NCBI RefSeq assembly: GCF_023715745.1
Contig: NZ_JAMBOV010000003.1
Location: 248,001-312,000 of the forward strand
Source of the DNA: Microbacterium oleivorans
GTDB lineage: Bacteria; Actinomycetota; Actinomycetes; Actinomycetales; Microbacteriaceae
Reading direction: 5' to 3'
DNA: 64,000 nucleotides
Part shown: in pieces, positions 35,723 through 45,529 of the stretch
Position numbering within the stretch: position 1 is the stretch's first letter
Layout: each line of letters begins with the position of its first letter
Position numbers and translations under genes: made by a program
Notes under the pieces: model-generated
Database searches by the model: none
What the model was told of the DNA's origin: nothing
The model's input: only the letters and a program-made list of their open reading frames with translations

Positions 35723-35760
35723 GTTGCCCGGCAGTGTCCCCGATGTTTCGGGGATGTTAC
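35723..35760 (-). promoter_or_regulatory. GlnR operator, four half-sites, upstream of glnA1
   Basis: On the minus strand: GTAAC-N6-GAAAC-N6-GACAC-N6-GCAAC at 35760-35756, 35749-35745, 35738-35734 and 35727-35723. This matches the actinobacterial GlnR pattern gTnAC-N6-GnAAc, repeated every 11 bases, with one deviation (GACAC). Location 70-108 bases before the glnA1 start fits an activator. Confidence 0.75.
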
Positions 35761-35771
35761 GTGCCCCGGAT

Positions 35772-35777
35772 TACGCT
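35772..35777 (+). promoter_or_regulatory. -10 element of leaderless RDD gene
   Basis: TACGCT, then GAGACC, then GTG 35784. Confidence 0.5.
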
Positions 35778-35783
35778 GAGACC

Positions 35784-36212
35784 GTGTCATCGACTCTGCC
35801 CGACTATCCCGGCGAGCGGCTGGGCCGCCCCGCCACCGGCCGCGGCAGCATCGGCCGTCCCGGTCGCCGTATCGGGGCCCTGTTCATCGACTACGCCGCG
35901 GCGACGATCCTGGCGACCGCGTTCTTCGGGTACGACCAGTTCGCGCTTCCCGAGCAGGCGGGCTGGACCCTCTTCGCGCCGATGATCGTGTTCGCCGCTC
36001 TGCAGATCGTCTTCATCCCGACCATCGGCGGAAGCCCGGGACACCGAATCCTCGGGATGCGGGTCGAGCTCGTCCGCGGTGGGTGGCCGGGCCTCTGGCG
36101 ACCCATCGTCCGCACTGCGTTGCTGCTGGTCGTCGTGCCGGCGGTCATCTGGGACGCCGATCAGCGCGGACTCCACGACAAGGCCGTCGGAACGGTCCTC
36201 GTCAGAAGCTGA
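35784..36212 (+). CDS. RDD family membrane protein
   Basis: A 142-aa protein with the RDD pattern: PGRRIGALFIDYAAATILAT (first helix with Arg and Asp), a second helix MIVFAALQIVFIPTIG, SPGHRILGMRVELVRGG, and the closing WDADQRGLHDKAVGTVLV. RDD proteins are small membrane proteins of mostly unknown role, some linked to ion transport. GTG 35784 follows from the -10 spacing. Convergent with the DUF4191 gene, gap 8 bp. Confidence 0.88.
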   Translation: MSSTLPDYPGERLGRPATGRGSIGRPGRRIGALFIDYAAATILATAFFGYDQFALPEQAGWTLFAPMIVFAALQIVFIPTIGGSPGHRILGMRVELVRGGWPGLWRPIVRTALLLVVVPAVIWDADQRGLHDKAVGTVLVRS

Positions 36213-36220
36213 CCGCGGTC

Positions 36221-36931
36221 CTACCGGGGTCGCGGAGCGCGCGCACGCGTCGGGTCGATGCCCTTCGGGATCGGCAACGACGTCACCGACTGAGACACCG
36301 AGTCGATGCGCTTGACGACGGCGGCGAGCGTCGCGCGGTCGACCGTTTTGGGCAGCGACTTGATCGTCTTGGCGAGCTTCGAGATGTGGACGTCGTCATC
36401 GCCGTCGCCGACGTAGAGCACCTCGATGTTGACGCCGGAGGCGACCCGGGCGACCTTCTTCTTCTCGTCGTTCACGAGACGCGTCAGGCGGCCGCGCGCG
36501 CCCTCGCCGATGATGACGACGCCGCCGCGCCCGACGGCGCGATAGACGGCATCCTGTGTGCGCGGGTTGACGCCGACGGGCATGTCCGACGTGACCCAGC
36601 TGCGGCCGAGGCCGGTGGAGAGGATGTGGCCCGTGGCACCCGGCATCCCGTCGAGCTTCTTGTACATGACCCGTGTGGAAAGTCGCGTGAGCAGGATCAT
36701 CGCGAAGAGGATGCCCAGGAGCACGCCGCTGACGCCCCAGAGGATGACGCTCCAGATCTGCACGGGCGGGATGAGGAACCCGATGCCCACGCCCAGCAGG
36801 ACACCCACGAGCAGAGCGCCGATGAGAGCCCACGGCAGCCACCTGAACTCGCTCCGGGTGAAGGTGTAGAGCGAGCGGATCTGCGAGAAGAAACCGGGGC
36901 GCTTCTCAGGTGCGGTACTGCGGGATGCCAT
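36221..36931 (-). CDS. DUF4191 family membrane protein
   Basis: A 236-aa actinobacterial membrane protein. Two helices are near residues 34-54 (ALIGALLVGVLLGVGIGFLI) and 58-82 (IWSVILWGVSGVLLGILFAM), followed by a soluble domain with PGATGHILSTGLGRSWVTS and a second conserved part DAVYRAVGRGGVVIIGEG. Function unknown; usually found close to lipoyl or glnA genes in actinobacteria, as here. ATG 36931 is six bases after TAGGCT on the minus strand. Confidence 0.9.
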   Translation of the reverse strand: MASRSTAPEKRPGFFSQIRSLYTFTRSEFRWLPWALIGALLVGVLLGVGIGFLIPPVQIWSVILWGVSGVLLGILFAMILLTRLSTRVMYKKLDGMPGATGHILSTGLGRSWVTSDMPVGVNPRTQDAVYRAVGRGGVVIIGEGARGRLTRLVNDEKKKVARVASGVNIEVLYVGDGDDDVHISKLAKTIKSLPKTVDRATLAAVVKRIDSVSQSVTSLPIPKGIDPTRARAPRPR

Positions 36932-36937
36932 GTGCTC

Positions 36938-36943
36938 AGCCTA
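36938..36943 (-). promoter_or_regulatory. -10 element of leaderless DUF4191 gene
   Basis: Minus strand TAGGCT, then GAGCAC, then ATG 36931. Confidence 0.5.
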
Positions 36944-37048
36944 CCTTCGCGACCCGGCGACTTCTTCACACGTCATCGCCGCTCGGCCGCTTTCCACCAC
37001 CCGCCGCGTGTGCGCTGACGTCGGCGCGAACCCGCCGAGAGTAGGCGG

Positions 37049-38323
37049 ATGGATCCCATTGCTCTGGCTGTCCCGCCGGCATTGCGCGAGGTGACGGCGA
37101 CGGACGCCCCGTTCGCCGGGGTGCTGCGCGCCGGCAACCCGCCCACCGTCTGGGTCGATGCCGATGTCTTCTCGAACTCACCCGCGTGGGCGACCGACGG
37201 TGCCGAACACCTCCTGACGCCGCTGGATGCCGCAGCGACGCCGGACGGCCCCGTCGTCCTCCTTCCTCACTGTCCTGCTCGGCTCCGCGAGGTGCTGGGT
37301 GCCGGCGACGTCGCGCCGGGCGCACTCGTCACGCTGGCCGTGAGCGCTCTGCGCGGCGCCGCCGAGGCGGACAAGCTGCGCGCGACAGCGGGATGCTGGT
37401 GGGTGACCGCGGACGGCAGACCCGTCCTCGCCCTGACCGGCACGGTGGGCTGGCGCGAAGACACGATCGCGATGCTCAGAACCGCCGATGCCCAGGACCA
37501 CGCGCTGCGGCGCGCACTCGACAGCGCCGCTGATGCGATCGACGATCCGCGGCTGCTGCGGGTGGACGGCGAGGCGATCGAGAACGCGCTCTTCGCAGCG
37601 GCCGATCCGGAACCGATTCCGACGGAGCGTTCGCCGGAGCAGGTCGTGCCGCAGCGCCGCGAGCGGGTCACCGCGCCGCCAGTCGGCAGCCGCGGTGTCA
37701 GCGGTTTCGTGAACGACCTGCTCGCTCGGTTCGTCGACGCGGGGGTCGCCGACAGGATCAGCCGAGCGTGGGGCTCGGTTGTCGACCGGCCCCGGCGTAA
37801 GGGACCGGCCGACGGACGGCAGGGTCGTGCGTCCGCGTCGGGTCGGCGCCGAGCCGTCGTGGTGGCCGCCGCGGTGGCGACCGTCGTGATCGTCGTCGGG
37901 GTGCTCTGGCCCTCGGGTGACGCAGACGGACCGGCCGCAGCCATCACGGGATCCGTCGGACACACGGCGCCGCCGCGGGCGTCGGCATCCGCTGCTGAGA
38001 CACCGGCGGTCGAGGTCGCACAGCCGGATGCAGGGTCCGAGGACGAAGGACCGCAGGAGATCGTCGATGCGGCGCGGATGCTGCTGGGTAACCTCGCGCG
38101 GTGCGATGACCGGCCATGCCGTGCCCAGTGGTGGGAGGATCCTGCCGCAGCAGGATCGATCGCAGCGGCCGACGCGGACTACGCCGTCGAGGTCGTCGAC
38201 GAGTACGGCGGCGCGGCAGCGGTGCGGATCGTCGCGCCGGAGGTGACCCAGGTGCTCGTCATGGTGCGGGTGGAAAAGCGATGGCTGGTCCGCGAGGTGT
38301 ACGACCTCGCGGACCAGCCATGA
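37049..38323 (+). CDS. Hypothetical protein with one central membrane helix
   Basis: A 424-aa protein not assigned to a known family. Residues 1-175 form a soluble, Ala-rich region (start MDPIALAVPPALREV). A basic stretch (about 250-270) precedes a single helix VVVAAAVATVVIVVGVLW near 271-288, after which a Ser/Ala/Pro-rich linker leads to a C-terminal domain containing CDDRPC and LVMVRVEKRWLVREVY. This suggests a type II orientation with the C-domain outside. The last 13 codons form a perfect inverted repeat. It converges on sucB with a 16-bp gap. Confidence 0.72.
   Translation: MDPIALAVPPALREVTATDAPFAGVLRAGNPPTVWVDADVFSNSPAWATDGAEHLLTPLDAAATPDGPVVLLPHCPARLREVLGAGDVAPGALVTLAVSALRGAAEADKLRATAGCWWVTADGRPVLALTGTVGWREDTIAMLRTADAQDHALRRALDSAADAIDDPRLLRVDGEAIENALFAAADPEPIPTERSPEQVVPQRRERVTAPPVGSRGVSGFVNDLLARFVDAGVADRISRAWGSVVDRPRRKGPADGRQGRASASGRRRAVVVAAAVATVVIVVGVLWPSGDADGPAAAITGSVGHTAPPRASASAAETPAVEVAQPDAGSEDEGPQEIVDAARMLLGNLARCDDRPCRAQWWEDPAAAGSIAAADADYAVEVVDEYGGAAAVRIVAPEVTQVLVMVRVEKRWLVREVYDLADQP
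38282..38320. terminator. Perfect 17-bp hairpin inside the end of a CDS
   Basis: 38282-38298 pairs without mismatch with 38304-38320 (core GGTCCGCGAGGT), loop GTACG. The second arm ends one base before the TGA of the 37049-38323 gene and 19 bases from the sucB stop, so it can serve both convergent genes. Confidence 0.7.
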
Positions 38324-38339
38324 TCCCTGTGGGGGAGTG

Positions 38340-40073
38340 TCAGGCGCCGAGCTGACCCTCGAACTGCGCGGCCTCGAGACGGGCCTTCACTGCGCCGAGG
38401 AAGCGGGCGGCGTCGGCGCCGTCGATGACGCGGTGGTCGTAGGACAGCGCCAGGTAGACGTACGAGCGGACGCTGATCGCTTCCTTGCCGTCGACCGTCA
38501 CGACGCCGGGGCGCTTCACGACGACACCCGTGCCGAGGATGGCCGACTGCGGCAGGAAGACCACCGGCGTGTCGAACAGTGCGCCACGCGAACCGGTGTT
38601 GGTCAGCGTGAACGTACCGCCGGCGAGCTCGTCCGGCTTCAGCTTGTTGTTGCGGGTGCGGTCGGCGAGATCGGCGATCTCGTGAGCGATCTGGGCGATG
38701 TCCTTGTCGCCGGCGTCGCGCAGGACGGGGGTCAGGAGACCCCGCTCGGTGTCGACCGCGATCGAGACGTTCTCACTCGCCGGGTAGACGATCTGGTCGC
38801 CGTCGACGGTCGCGTTGATGATCGGGAACGCCTTGAGGGCCTCCGCGGCCGCCAGCGCGAAGAACGGCAGGAACGACAGCTTGTCGCCGGTCTTCTCGAG
38901 GAACGAGTTCTTCACGGAGTCGCGGTAGTTCGCGAGCTTCGTGACGTCCACCTCCACGACCGTGGTGAGCTGAGCGGTCTGCTGCATCGACTCGACGGCG
39001 CGGCTGGCGAGCACCTTGCGCAGACGCGACATGGCCTGCGTCGTCCCGCGCAGCGGCGAGACCTCGAGCGGTGCGGGCGCAGCGGCCGGCGCCGGTGCGG
39101 GTGCAGCCTCGGCCTTGGGCGCCTCGGCGGCCTTCAGCACGTCCTCCTTGCGGATGCGTCCGCCGACACCGCTGCCGCGGACCGACGAGAGGTCGACGCC
39201 GTGCTGCTGGGCGAGCTTGCGGACCAGGGGGGTCACGTAGGTGACGCCGTCCTCGTCGGAGGCACTCTCGGCGGCAGGTGCGGGCTGCTCGACCTTGGGC
39301 TCTTCAGCCTTCGGCTCCTCGGCCTTGGGCTGCTCGGCCTTCGGCTCCTCGGCCTTGGGCTCTTCGGCCTTCGCCTGCTCGGCCTTGGGTGCCTCGGTCT
39401 GCGGCTGCTCGGCCTGGGGCTCCTCAGCGGCGGGGGCGGGAGCCGCAGCGGCACCGGAGCCGACGCGGGCCAGGACGGCACCGACCTCGACGGTCTCGTC
39501 CTCCTGGACCAGGATCTCGGTCAGGGTGCCGGCGATCGGCGAGGGGATCTCGGTGTCGACCTTGTCGGTCGAGATCTCGAGGAGCGGCTCGTCGACGGCG
39601 ACGTCGTCACCGACCTGCTTCAGCCAACGGGTGACGGTGCCTTCCGTGACGCTCTCGCCGAGTTCGGGGAGAACGACGTCCTTCGCGTCGCCGGATGCGG
39701 CGGGTGCCGGCGCGGACTCCGCGGGGGCTTCCTGAGCGGCGGGCTCCGACGGTGTCGACTCCTCCGCTGCGGGCTCCGGAGCGGGCTCCTCTGCGGGTGC
39801 CGACTGCTCCGGCGCGGACTCGGACGGCGCGGACGAGCCGTCACCGATCTTCGCGAGGACGGCGCCGATCTCGACGGTCTCGTCCTCCTGGACGAGGATC
39901 TCCTCGATCACGCCGCTCACCGGCGAGGGGATCTCGGTGTCGACCTTGTCGGTCGAGATCTCCAGGAGACCCTCATCGGCCTGGACGGAATCACCGACCT
40001 TCTTGAGCCAGCGGGTGACCGTTCCCTCAGTGACGCTCTCACCGAGCGCGGGGAGGACCACGGATGTGCTCAT
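38340..40073 (-). CDS. sucB: Dihydrolipoamide acyltransferase (E2 of 2-oxo acid dehydrogenase, SucB type)
   Basis: Carries lipoyl arms and transfers the acyl group to CoA. At 577 aa it has two lipoyl domains (about 2-77 and 135-210), each with the modified Lys in [14 protein letters not shown]; an Ala/Glu/Pro/Lys linker with nine 5-residue repeats; an E1/E3-binding domain ([20 protein letters not shown], about 285-320); and a catalytic domain ending in [15 protein letters not shown] with the active His. AAGGAG precedes ATG 40073. In actinobacteria this E2 commonly serves pyruvate dehydrogenase, and no OGDH E1 is in the window, so the exact partner remains open. lpd lies 63 bp upstream. Confidence 0.95.
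   Translation of the reverse strand: MSTSVVLPALGESVTEGTVTRWLKKVGDSVQADEGLLEISTDKVDTEIPSPVSGVIEEILVQEDETVEIGAVLAKIGDGSSAPSESAPEQSAPAEEPAPEPAAEESTPSEPAAQEAPAESAPAPAASGDAKDVVLPELGESVTEGTVTRWLKQVGDDVAVDEPLLEISTDKVDTEIPSPIAGTLTEILVQEDETVEVGAVLARVGSGAAAAPAPAAEEPQAEQPQTEAPKAEQAKAEEPKAEEPKAEQPKAEEPKAEEPKVEQPAPAAESASDEDGVTYVTPLVRKLAQQHGVDLSSVRGSGVGGRIRKEDVLKAAEAPKAEAAPAPAPAAAPAPLEVSPLRGTTQAMSRLRKVLASRAVESMQQTAQLTTVVEVDVTKLANYRDSVKNSFLEKTGDKLSFLPFFALAAAEALKAFPIINATVDGDQIVYPASENVSIAVDTERGLLTPVLRDAGDKDIAQIAHEIADLADRTRNNKLKPDELAGGTFTLTNTGSRGALFDTPVVFLPQSAILGTGVVVKRPGVVTVDGKEAISVRSYVYLALSYDHRVIDGADAARFLGAVKARLEAAQFEGQLGA
39295..39429. repeat. Nine 15-bp tandem repeats in the sucB linker
   Basis: Period 15 units of the kind TTGGGCTCTTCGGCC / TTCGGCTCCTCGGCC, encoding AEEPK or AEQPK on the minus strand. 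Units alternate between two sequence types, and the last three are more diverged. Copy number is likely to vary between strains. Confidence 0.85.
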
Positions 40074-40136
40074 GACTGTGTCTCCTTCAAGAAAGTGCGA
40101 TGTGCTGTCTAGCTTAGTGTCGCCCGTGCGACGGGG

Positions 40137-41507
40137 TCAGATGGTATGGAGGGGCTTGCCCGCGAGGGCGAGGAACGCCTCGCCGAGGGCTTCGCTCTGC
40201 GTGGGGTGCGCGTGGACGAACGGAGCGATGTCCTCCGGATGTGCTTCCCACCCGATCGCGAGCTGCCCCTCGGTGATGAGTTCGCCGACGCGGTCGCCGA
40301 CGAGGTGCACGCCGATGACGGGACCGTCGACCACGCGGACGATCTTCGCGAACCCCGCGGTGCCCAGGATCTCGCTCTTCGCATTGCCCGCGAGGTTGAA
40401 CTCGTACGTCGCGACACGATCGCCGTGCGCCTCGCGTGCCTGGGCCTCGGTGAGGCCCACCGAGGCGACTTCCGGGTGCGAGTAGGCGACACGCGGGATG
40501 GTCGATTCCGGCACGGCCACCGGTGTGAGCCCGGCGATCTGCTCCGCCACGAAGATCCCCTGCTGGAAGCTGCGGTGGGCGAGCTGAAGTCCGGGCACGA
40601 TGTCGCCGACAGCCCAGACGTGGGCGGCCGACGTCTGCAGGTGGTCGTCGACGACCACGAAACCGCGGTCGCGGCGGACGCCCGCTTCGTCCAGCCCGAG
40701 CCCGTCCGTGACGGGACCCCGGCCGACGGCGACGAGGACGTAGTCCGCCTGCACCACCTGTCCGTCAGACAGCGTGACGGCGACGCCGTCCTCGCGCTGC
40801 TCGACACCCTCGCAACGCGTCGACAGGGCCGCTCGGATGCCGCGCTTGCGGTACGCGCGCTCGAGCGCCTTGCTCGAGGCCGCGTCCTCCGCGGGCAGGA
40901 GCCGATCGAGCGCCTCGACGATGAGGACATCGGTTCCCAGCGACCGCCAGGCACTCGCGAACTCGACCCCGATGACGCCGCCGCCGAGGACGACGACGCT
41001 GTTCGGGACGGTCTCGAGCGTCAGTGCCGTCTCGCTCGTGAGGACACGACCGCCGATCTCGATGCCGGGCAGCGACCGTGTCTGCGAGCCCGTGGCGAGG
41101 ACCACGTCCGTGCCGGCGTACTCGTCACCGCTCACGACGACGGTTCGGTCGGCGGTCAGGAGACCCGCGCCCGTGACGACCGTGATCCCGCGCGATGACA
41201 GCAGACTCTGCAGGCCGCGGTACTTCTTCGCGACGATGCCCTCGCGGTAGGCGGCCATCCGGGCCGCGTCGAATCCCGTCAGCGACGCGTCGACACCCAC
41301 CGAGGCAGCCTCACGGACGTGATCCGCGATCTCGGCGGTGTGAAGCAGTGCCTTCGTGGGGACGCATCCGCGGTGCAGGCAGGTCCCCCCCACCTTGTCC
41401 TTCTCGATGAGAGCGACCTTCTTGCCGAGCTCGCTCGCCCGGATCGCTGCCGCGTACCCCCCGCTCCCGCCGCCGAGGACGACGAGGTCGAATTCGTGGC
41501 GGCTCAT
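40137..41507 (-). CDS. lpdA: Dihydrolipoyl dehydrogenase (E3)
   Basis: Flavoprotein that reoxidises dihydrolipoamide with NAD. A 456-aa protein with the FAD fingerprint VVLGGGSGGYAAAIRA, redox-active GGTCLHRGCVPTKA, NAD-binding VVLGGGVIGVEFAS, AVGDI before the second FAD contact, and C-terminal HAHPTQSEA with the catalytic His-Glu. ATG 41507 overlaps the pepA stop (ATGA), so translation is coupled to pepA. sucB follows 63 bp downstream, giving the order pepA-lpdA-sucB. Confidence 0.97.
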   Translation of the reverse strand: MSRHEFDLVVLGGGSGGYAAAIRASELGKKVALIEKDKVGGTCLHRGCVPTKALLHTAEIADHVREAASVGVDASLTGFDAARMAAYREGIVAKKYRGLQSLLSSRGITVVTGAGLLTADRTVVVSGDEYAGTDVVLATGSQTRSLPGIEIGGRVLTSETALTLETVPNSVVVLGGGVIGVEFASAWRSLGTDVLIVEALDRLLPAEDAASSKALERAYRKRGIRAALSTRCEGVEQREDGVAVTLSDGQVVQADYVLVAVGRGPVTDGLGLDEAGVRRDRGFVVVDDHLQTSAAHVWAVGDIVPGLQLAHRSFQQGIFVAEQIAGLTPVAVPESTIPRVAYSHPEVASVGLTEAQAREAHGDRVATYEFNLAGNAKSEILGTAGFAKIVRVVDGPVIGVHLVGDRVGELITEGQLAIGWEAHPEDIAPFVHAHPTQSEALGEAFLALAGKPLHTI

Positions 41508-42976
41508 CGGGTCTCCGCCTCGAGGAAGGCGAGCAGCGACCGGACGGTCGCGGCGGTGGGGCCCTTGTCCGTCGGGCCGAACGGCGCCGCCTTGTTCTCT
41601 CCGCTGCCGGCGATGTCGAGGTGCACCCAGGGGATCCGCGGGGCGTCGGCATCCTCCCCGGCGCGTCCCACGAAGCGGCGCAGGAACAGGCCCGCGAACA
41701 TCGTGCCGCCCGCCGGGTCGCCGACCTTGGCGTTCCGGAGGTCGGCGATGGGGGAGTCGAGTTCGTCCTCCATGTGGTCGGGGAGGGGCAGCTGCCATGC
41801 CGCCTCGCCGACCGACGCCGCAGCCTCGAGGTAGCGGGCCACGGTCGCATCGTCGCCCATGACACCGGTGTGCCGGTTGCCGAGGGCGACGATGACGGCG
41901 CCCGTCAGCGTCGCGATGTCGACGATGACGTCGGGGTGGGTTCTGCTCGCGGCGACGAGTCCATCGGCCATGACGAGGCGACCCTCGGCATCCGTGTTCA
42001 GCACTTCGACGGTCTGGCCGTCGAGCATCCGCAGCACGTCACCGGGACGCGTCGCGCGACCGGAGGGCATGTTGTCGGCGATGCACATCCACGCGGTCAC
42101 GGCCACCGGCAACTCCTGCTGGGCGGCGGCCCGCACCACCGCGAGCGCGGTCGCCGCGCCCGCCATGTCGAACTTCATACCCACCATGGACGCCGGGGGC
42201 TTCAGTGACAGGCCGCCGGTGTCGAACGTGATGCCCTTGCCCACCAGTGCGATGTGACGGGCGGCGTTTCCGGGTGCGTAGCTGAGGCGCACCAGCCGCG
42301 GCGGCCGGTCGGACCCCTTGCCGACACCCAGGATGCCGCCGTAGCCCTGCGCCTCGAGCTCCGCCTCGTCGAGCACCTCGACGTCGACGGGGAGGCCCGC
42401 CACCGCCTCGATGGCTCGTTCGGCGAGGTCAGCGGGGCCCAGCCATTCGGCGGGGATGTTCACGAGGTCCTTCACGAGGGCGACGGCGGAGCCGACGACG
42501 TCGACCGCGTGCAGCTCGGCGTCGGCGACCTCGGCGTCGAGATGCAGGACCACCTGCGACGCGCGGGCCTTCGCGGCGTCGGACGACTTGTAGCCCGCGA
42601 AGCGGTATCCCCCCAGGACGGCGCCCTCCGCGGCGGCGCGCCAGTGCTTTTCGGCGTACGGGATCGCGACGGCGAGTCGCGTGTGACCCGTCGTCGTGCG
42701 GACCGCCGCGCCGACGGCATCCCGCACCGCGTCGGGGGAGGGGGCGGCGCCCGTGCCGACGACGAAGAGGGGGACGTCCGTGGAGGCGGGTGCGAAGACC
42801 CGCGTCGTCGTGCCCACGGCTCCGGTGAAGCCGACGCCGCGGAGCACCTCCTCGACGCCGGGCCAGTCGGCGAGGACTGCGGATGCCTCGTCGAGCGGAG
42901 GGAGGACCAGGACGATCGCGTCGGCGTCGCCGTCGCGTGCAGAAGAGGTGGACACGGTCAGCTCGGGGTACGGCAT
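41504..42976 (-). CDS. pepA: Leucyl aminopeptidase (M17)
   Basis: Zinc/manganese exopeptidase removing N-terminal Leu and other residues. The M17 signature NTDAEGRLVMADGL, the metal Lys segment GKGITFDTGGLSLKP and MKFDMAGAATAL are all present. ATG 42976 (MPYPELTV, 490 aa) is preferred to ATG 42985, because TAGGAT lies seven bases upstream (42984-42989) and the longer start has no ribosome binding site. First gene of the pepA-lpdA-sucB run and divergent from the PAC2 gene. Confidence 0.95.
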   Translation of the reverse strand: MPYPELTVSTSSARDGDADAIVLVLPPLDEASAVLADWPGVEEVLRGVGFTGAVGTTTRVFAPASTDVPLFVVGTGAAPSPDAVRDAVGAAVRTTTGHTRLAVAIPYAEKHWRAAAEGAVLGGYRFAGYKSSDAAKARASQVVLHLDAEVADAELHAVDVVGSAVALVKDLVNIPAEWLGPADLAERAIEAVAGLPVDVEVLDEAELEAQGYGGILGVGKGSDRPPRLVRLSYAPGNAARHIALVGKGITFDTGGLSLKPPASMVGMKFDMAGAATALAVVRAAAQQELPVAVTAWMCIADNMPSGRATRPGDVLRMLDGQTVEVLNTDAEGRLVMADGLVAASRTHPDVIVDIATLTGAVIVALGNRHTGVMGDDATVARYLEAAASVGEAAWQLPLPDHMEDELDSPIADLRNAKVGDPAGGTMFAGLFLRRFVGRAGEDADAPRIPWVHLDIAGSGENKAAPFGPTDKGPTAATVRSLLAFLEAETR

Positions 42977-43050
42977 GGTCTCCATCCTATGGACGGGTGC
43001 GTTCGCTCAGAGCGGGACGGTGGGCGCGCCGAGCCCTCGGGACGTGCTCC

Positions 43051-43056
43051 TACAGT
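43051..43056 (+). promoter_or_regulatory. -10 element of leaderless PAC2 gene
   Basis: TACAGT, then GGAGTC, then ATG 43063. Confidence 0.5.
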
Positions 43057-43062
43057 GGAGTC

Positions 43063-43992
43063 ATGCCCCTGTCTGGTCCCCTCTACGAGCGCATCACGAC
43101 CGCGCCGCCCGTGCCGGCGGGTCTGCCGCTGGTGGTCGCGTTGACCGGCTTCACGGATGCCGGGTCCGCCGTCTCGCGCGTGGTCGACCACCTGCACACC
43201 GAGCTCGACCCGCAGCCCGTGATCACCTTCAATCCGGACGTGCTGTTCGATTACCGCGCCCGCCGTCCCCTCATCACCTTCAACGGCGACCACCTCGAGG
43301 ACTATCAGCCGCCGCGCCTCGACCTCGCCCTCGTGCACGATTCGCTCGGTCAGCCTTTCGTGCTCCTGTCGGGCTACGAGCCCGATTTCGCCTGGGAGGC
43401 CTTCGTCGACACGGTGGTCGGGCTCGCCGAGGGACTGCAGGTGCGATCGGTGACCTGGGTGCACGCGATCCCGATGCCCGTCCCGCACACGCGCCCGCTC
43501 GGGACCACCGTGAGCGGCAACCGCGCCGAGCTCACCGAGGCGCACTCCGTGTGGAAGCCGCGCACGCAGGTCCCGTCGACTGCGGGACACCTCCTCGAGT
43601 ACCGGCTCTCCGACGCGGGTGTGTCGGTGTCGGGCTTCGCGCTGCTGGTGCCCCACTACCTCGCGGAGACGGACTTCCCGGCCGCCGCCATCGCGGCTCT
43701 CGACAGCGTCTCGGTCGCGACGGGCCTCGTCTTCGACAGCGACACCCTGCGCGAGGAGAATCGCGAGTACCTCGAGAAGGTCGACGATCAGGTCTCCGCC
43801 AGCGAAGAGCTCACCGCGATGCTCGGCAACCTCGAGAACCGCTACGACGCGTACATGGCGGGGTCGACACAGGCCCAGCCGATCATCCACACCGGCGACC
43901 TGCCGTCCGCGGACGAGCTCGCCGCGGAGCTCGAACGGTTCCTCGCCAATCGTCCGTCCGGGGACGACGACCGCCGCCCCGGCCTCGGCTGA
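43063..43992 (+). CDS. PAC2 (proteasome assembly chaperone-like) family protein
   Basis: A 309-aa protein of the PAC2 family: PLVVALTGFTDAGSAVSRVV at the N-terminus, LLSGYEPDFAWEAFV in the middle, and PHYLAETDFPAAAIAAL later. In actinobacteria these ATP-grasp-adjacent proteins are uncharacterised; the link to proteasome assembly comes from eukaryotic relatives, and no proteasome genes are in this window. The open frame extends upstream to 42883 but that overlaps the divergent pepA start; ATG 43063 agrees with the -10 spacing. Confidence 0.9.
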   Translation: MPLSGPLYERITTAPPVPAGLPLVVALTGFTDAGSAVSRVVDHLHTELDPQPVITFNPDVLFDYRARRPLITFNGDHLEDYQPPRLDLALVHDSLGQPFVLLSGYEPDFAWEAFVDTVVGLAEGLQVRSVTWVHAIPMPVPHTRPLGTTVSGNRAELTEAHSVWKPRTQVPSTAGHLLEYRLSDAGVSVSGFALLVPHYLAETDFPAAAIAALDSVSVATGLVFDSDTLREENREYLEKVDDQVSASEELTAMLGNLENRYDAYMAGSTQAQPIIHTGDLPSADELAAELERFLANRPSGDDDRRPGLG

Positions 43993-44008
43993 ACCGCACG
44001 CCTCATCC

Positions 44009-44031
44009 CCCCCGGCGGCATTCCGCGGGGG
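44009..44031 (+). terminator. Hairpin after the PAC2 gene
   Basis: CCCCC and GCGG pair with CCGC and GGGGG around a CATT loop, with one bulged G. It ends inside the predicted -35 element of rpoD. Confidence 0.4.
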
Positions 44032-44056
44032 AATGCGCACAAGGTATTCGGTGTTG
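44030..44056 (+). promoter_or_regulatory. SigR/SigH-type promoter of rpoD
   Basis: GGAAT (44030-44034), 18-bp spacer, GTTG (44053-44056), matching the thiol-stress ECF sigma consensus GGAAT-N18-GTT. The initiation site would be near 44063, leaving a leader of about 150 bases before GTG 44216. Streptomyces hrdB is known to have such a promoter. Confidence 0.6.
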
Positions 44057-44215
44057 ACACGGGTACGTCCTTCATGCATCCGAGACGTATGAGAGAATGG
44101 ACGAAATGACCCGTTGTCGGGCCCGTGGAATCGCTTCCGTGCGAGTCCGCAGGACTTGACAAGGGTCTTACTAGTGTCCGAAACCCGGCGGAGTGCCGTC
44201 GGTGAAAGGCGAAAC

Positions 44216-45525
<1,310 letters not shown>

Positions 45526-45529
<4 letters not shown>

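Noticed and set aside
44054..44059. TTGACA upstream of rpoD as a sigma-70 -35 element
   Set aside because: No acceptable -10 occurs 16-18 bases downstream; the GTTG within it fits better as the -10 side of the SigR-type promoter. A second TTGACA at 44156 also lacks a partner.
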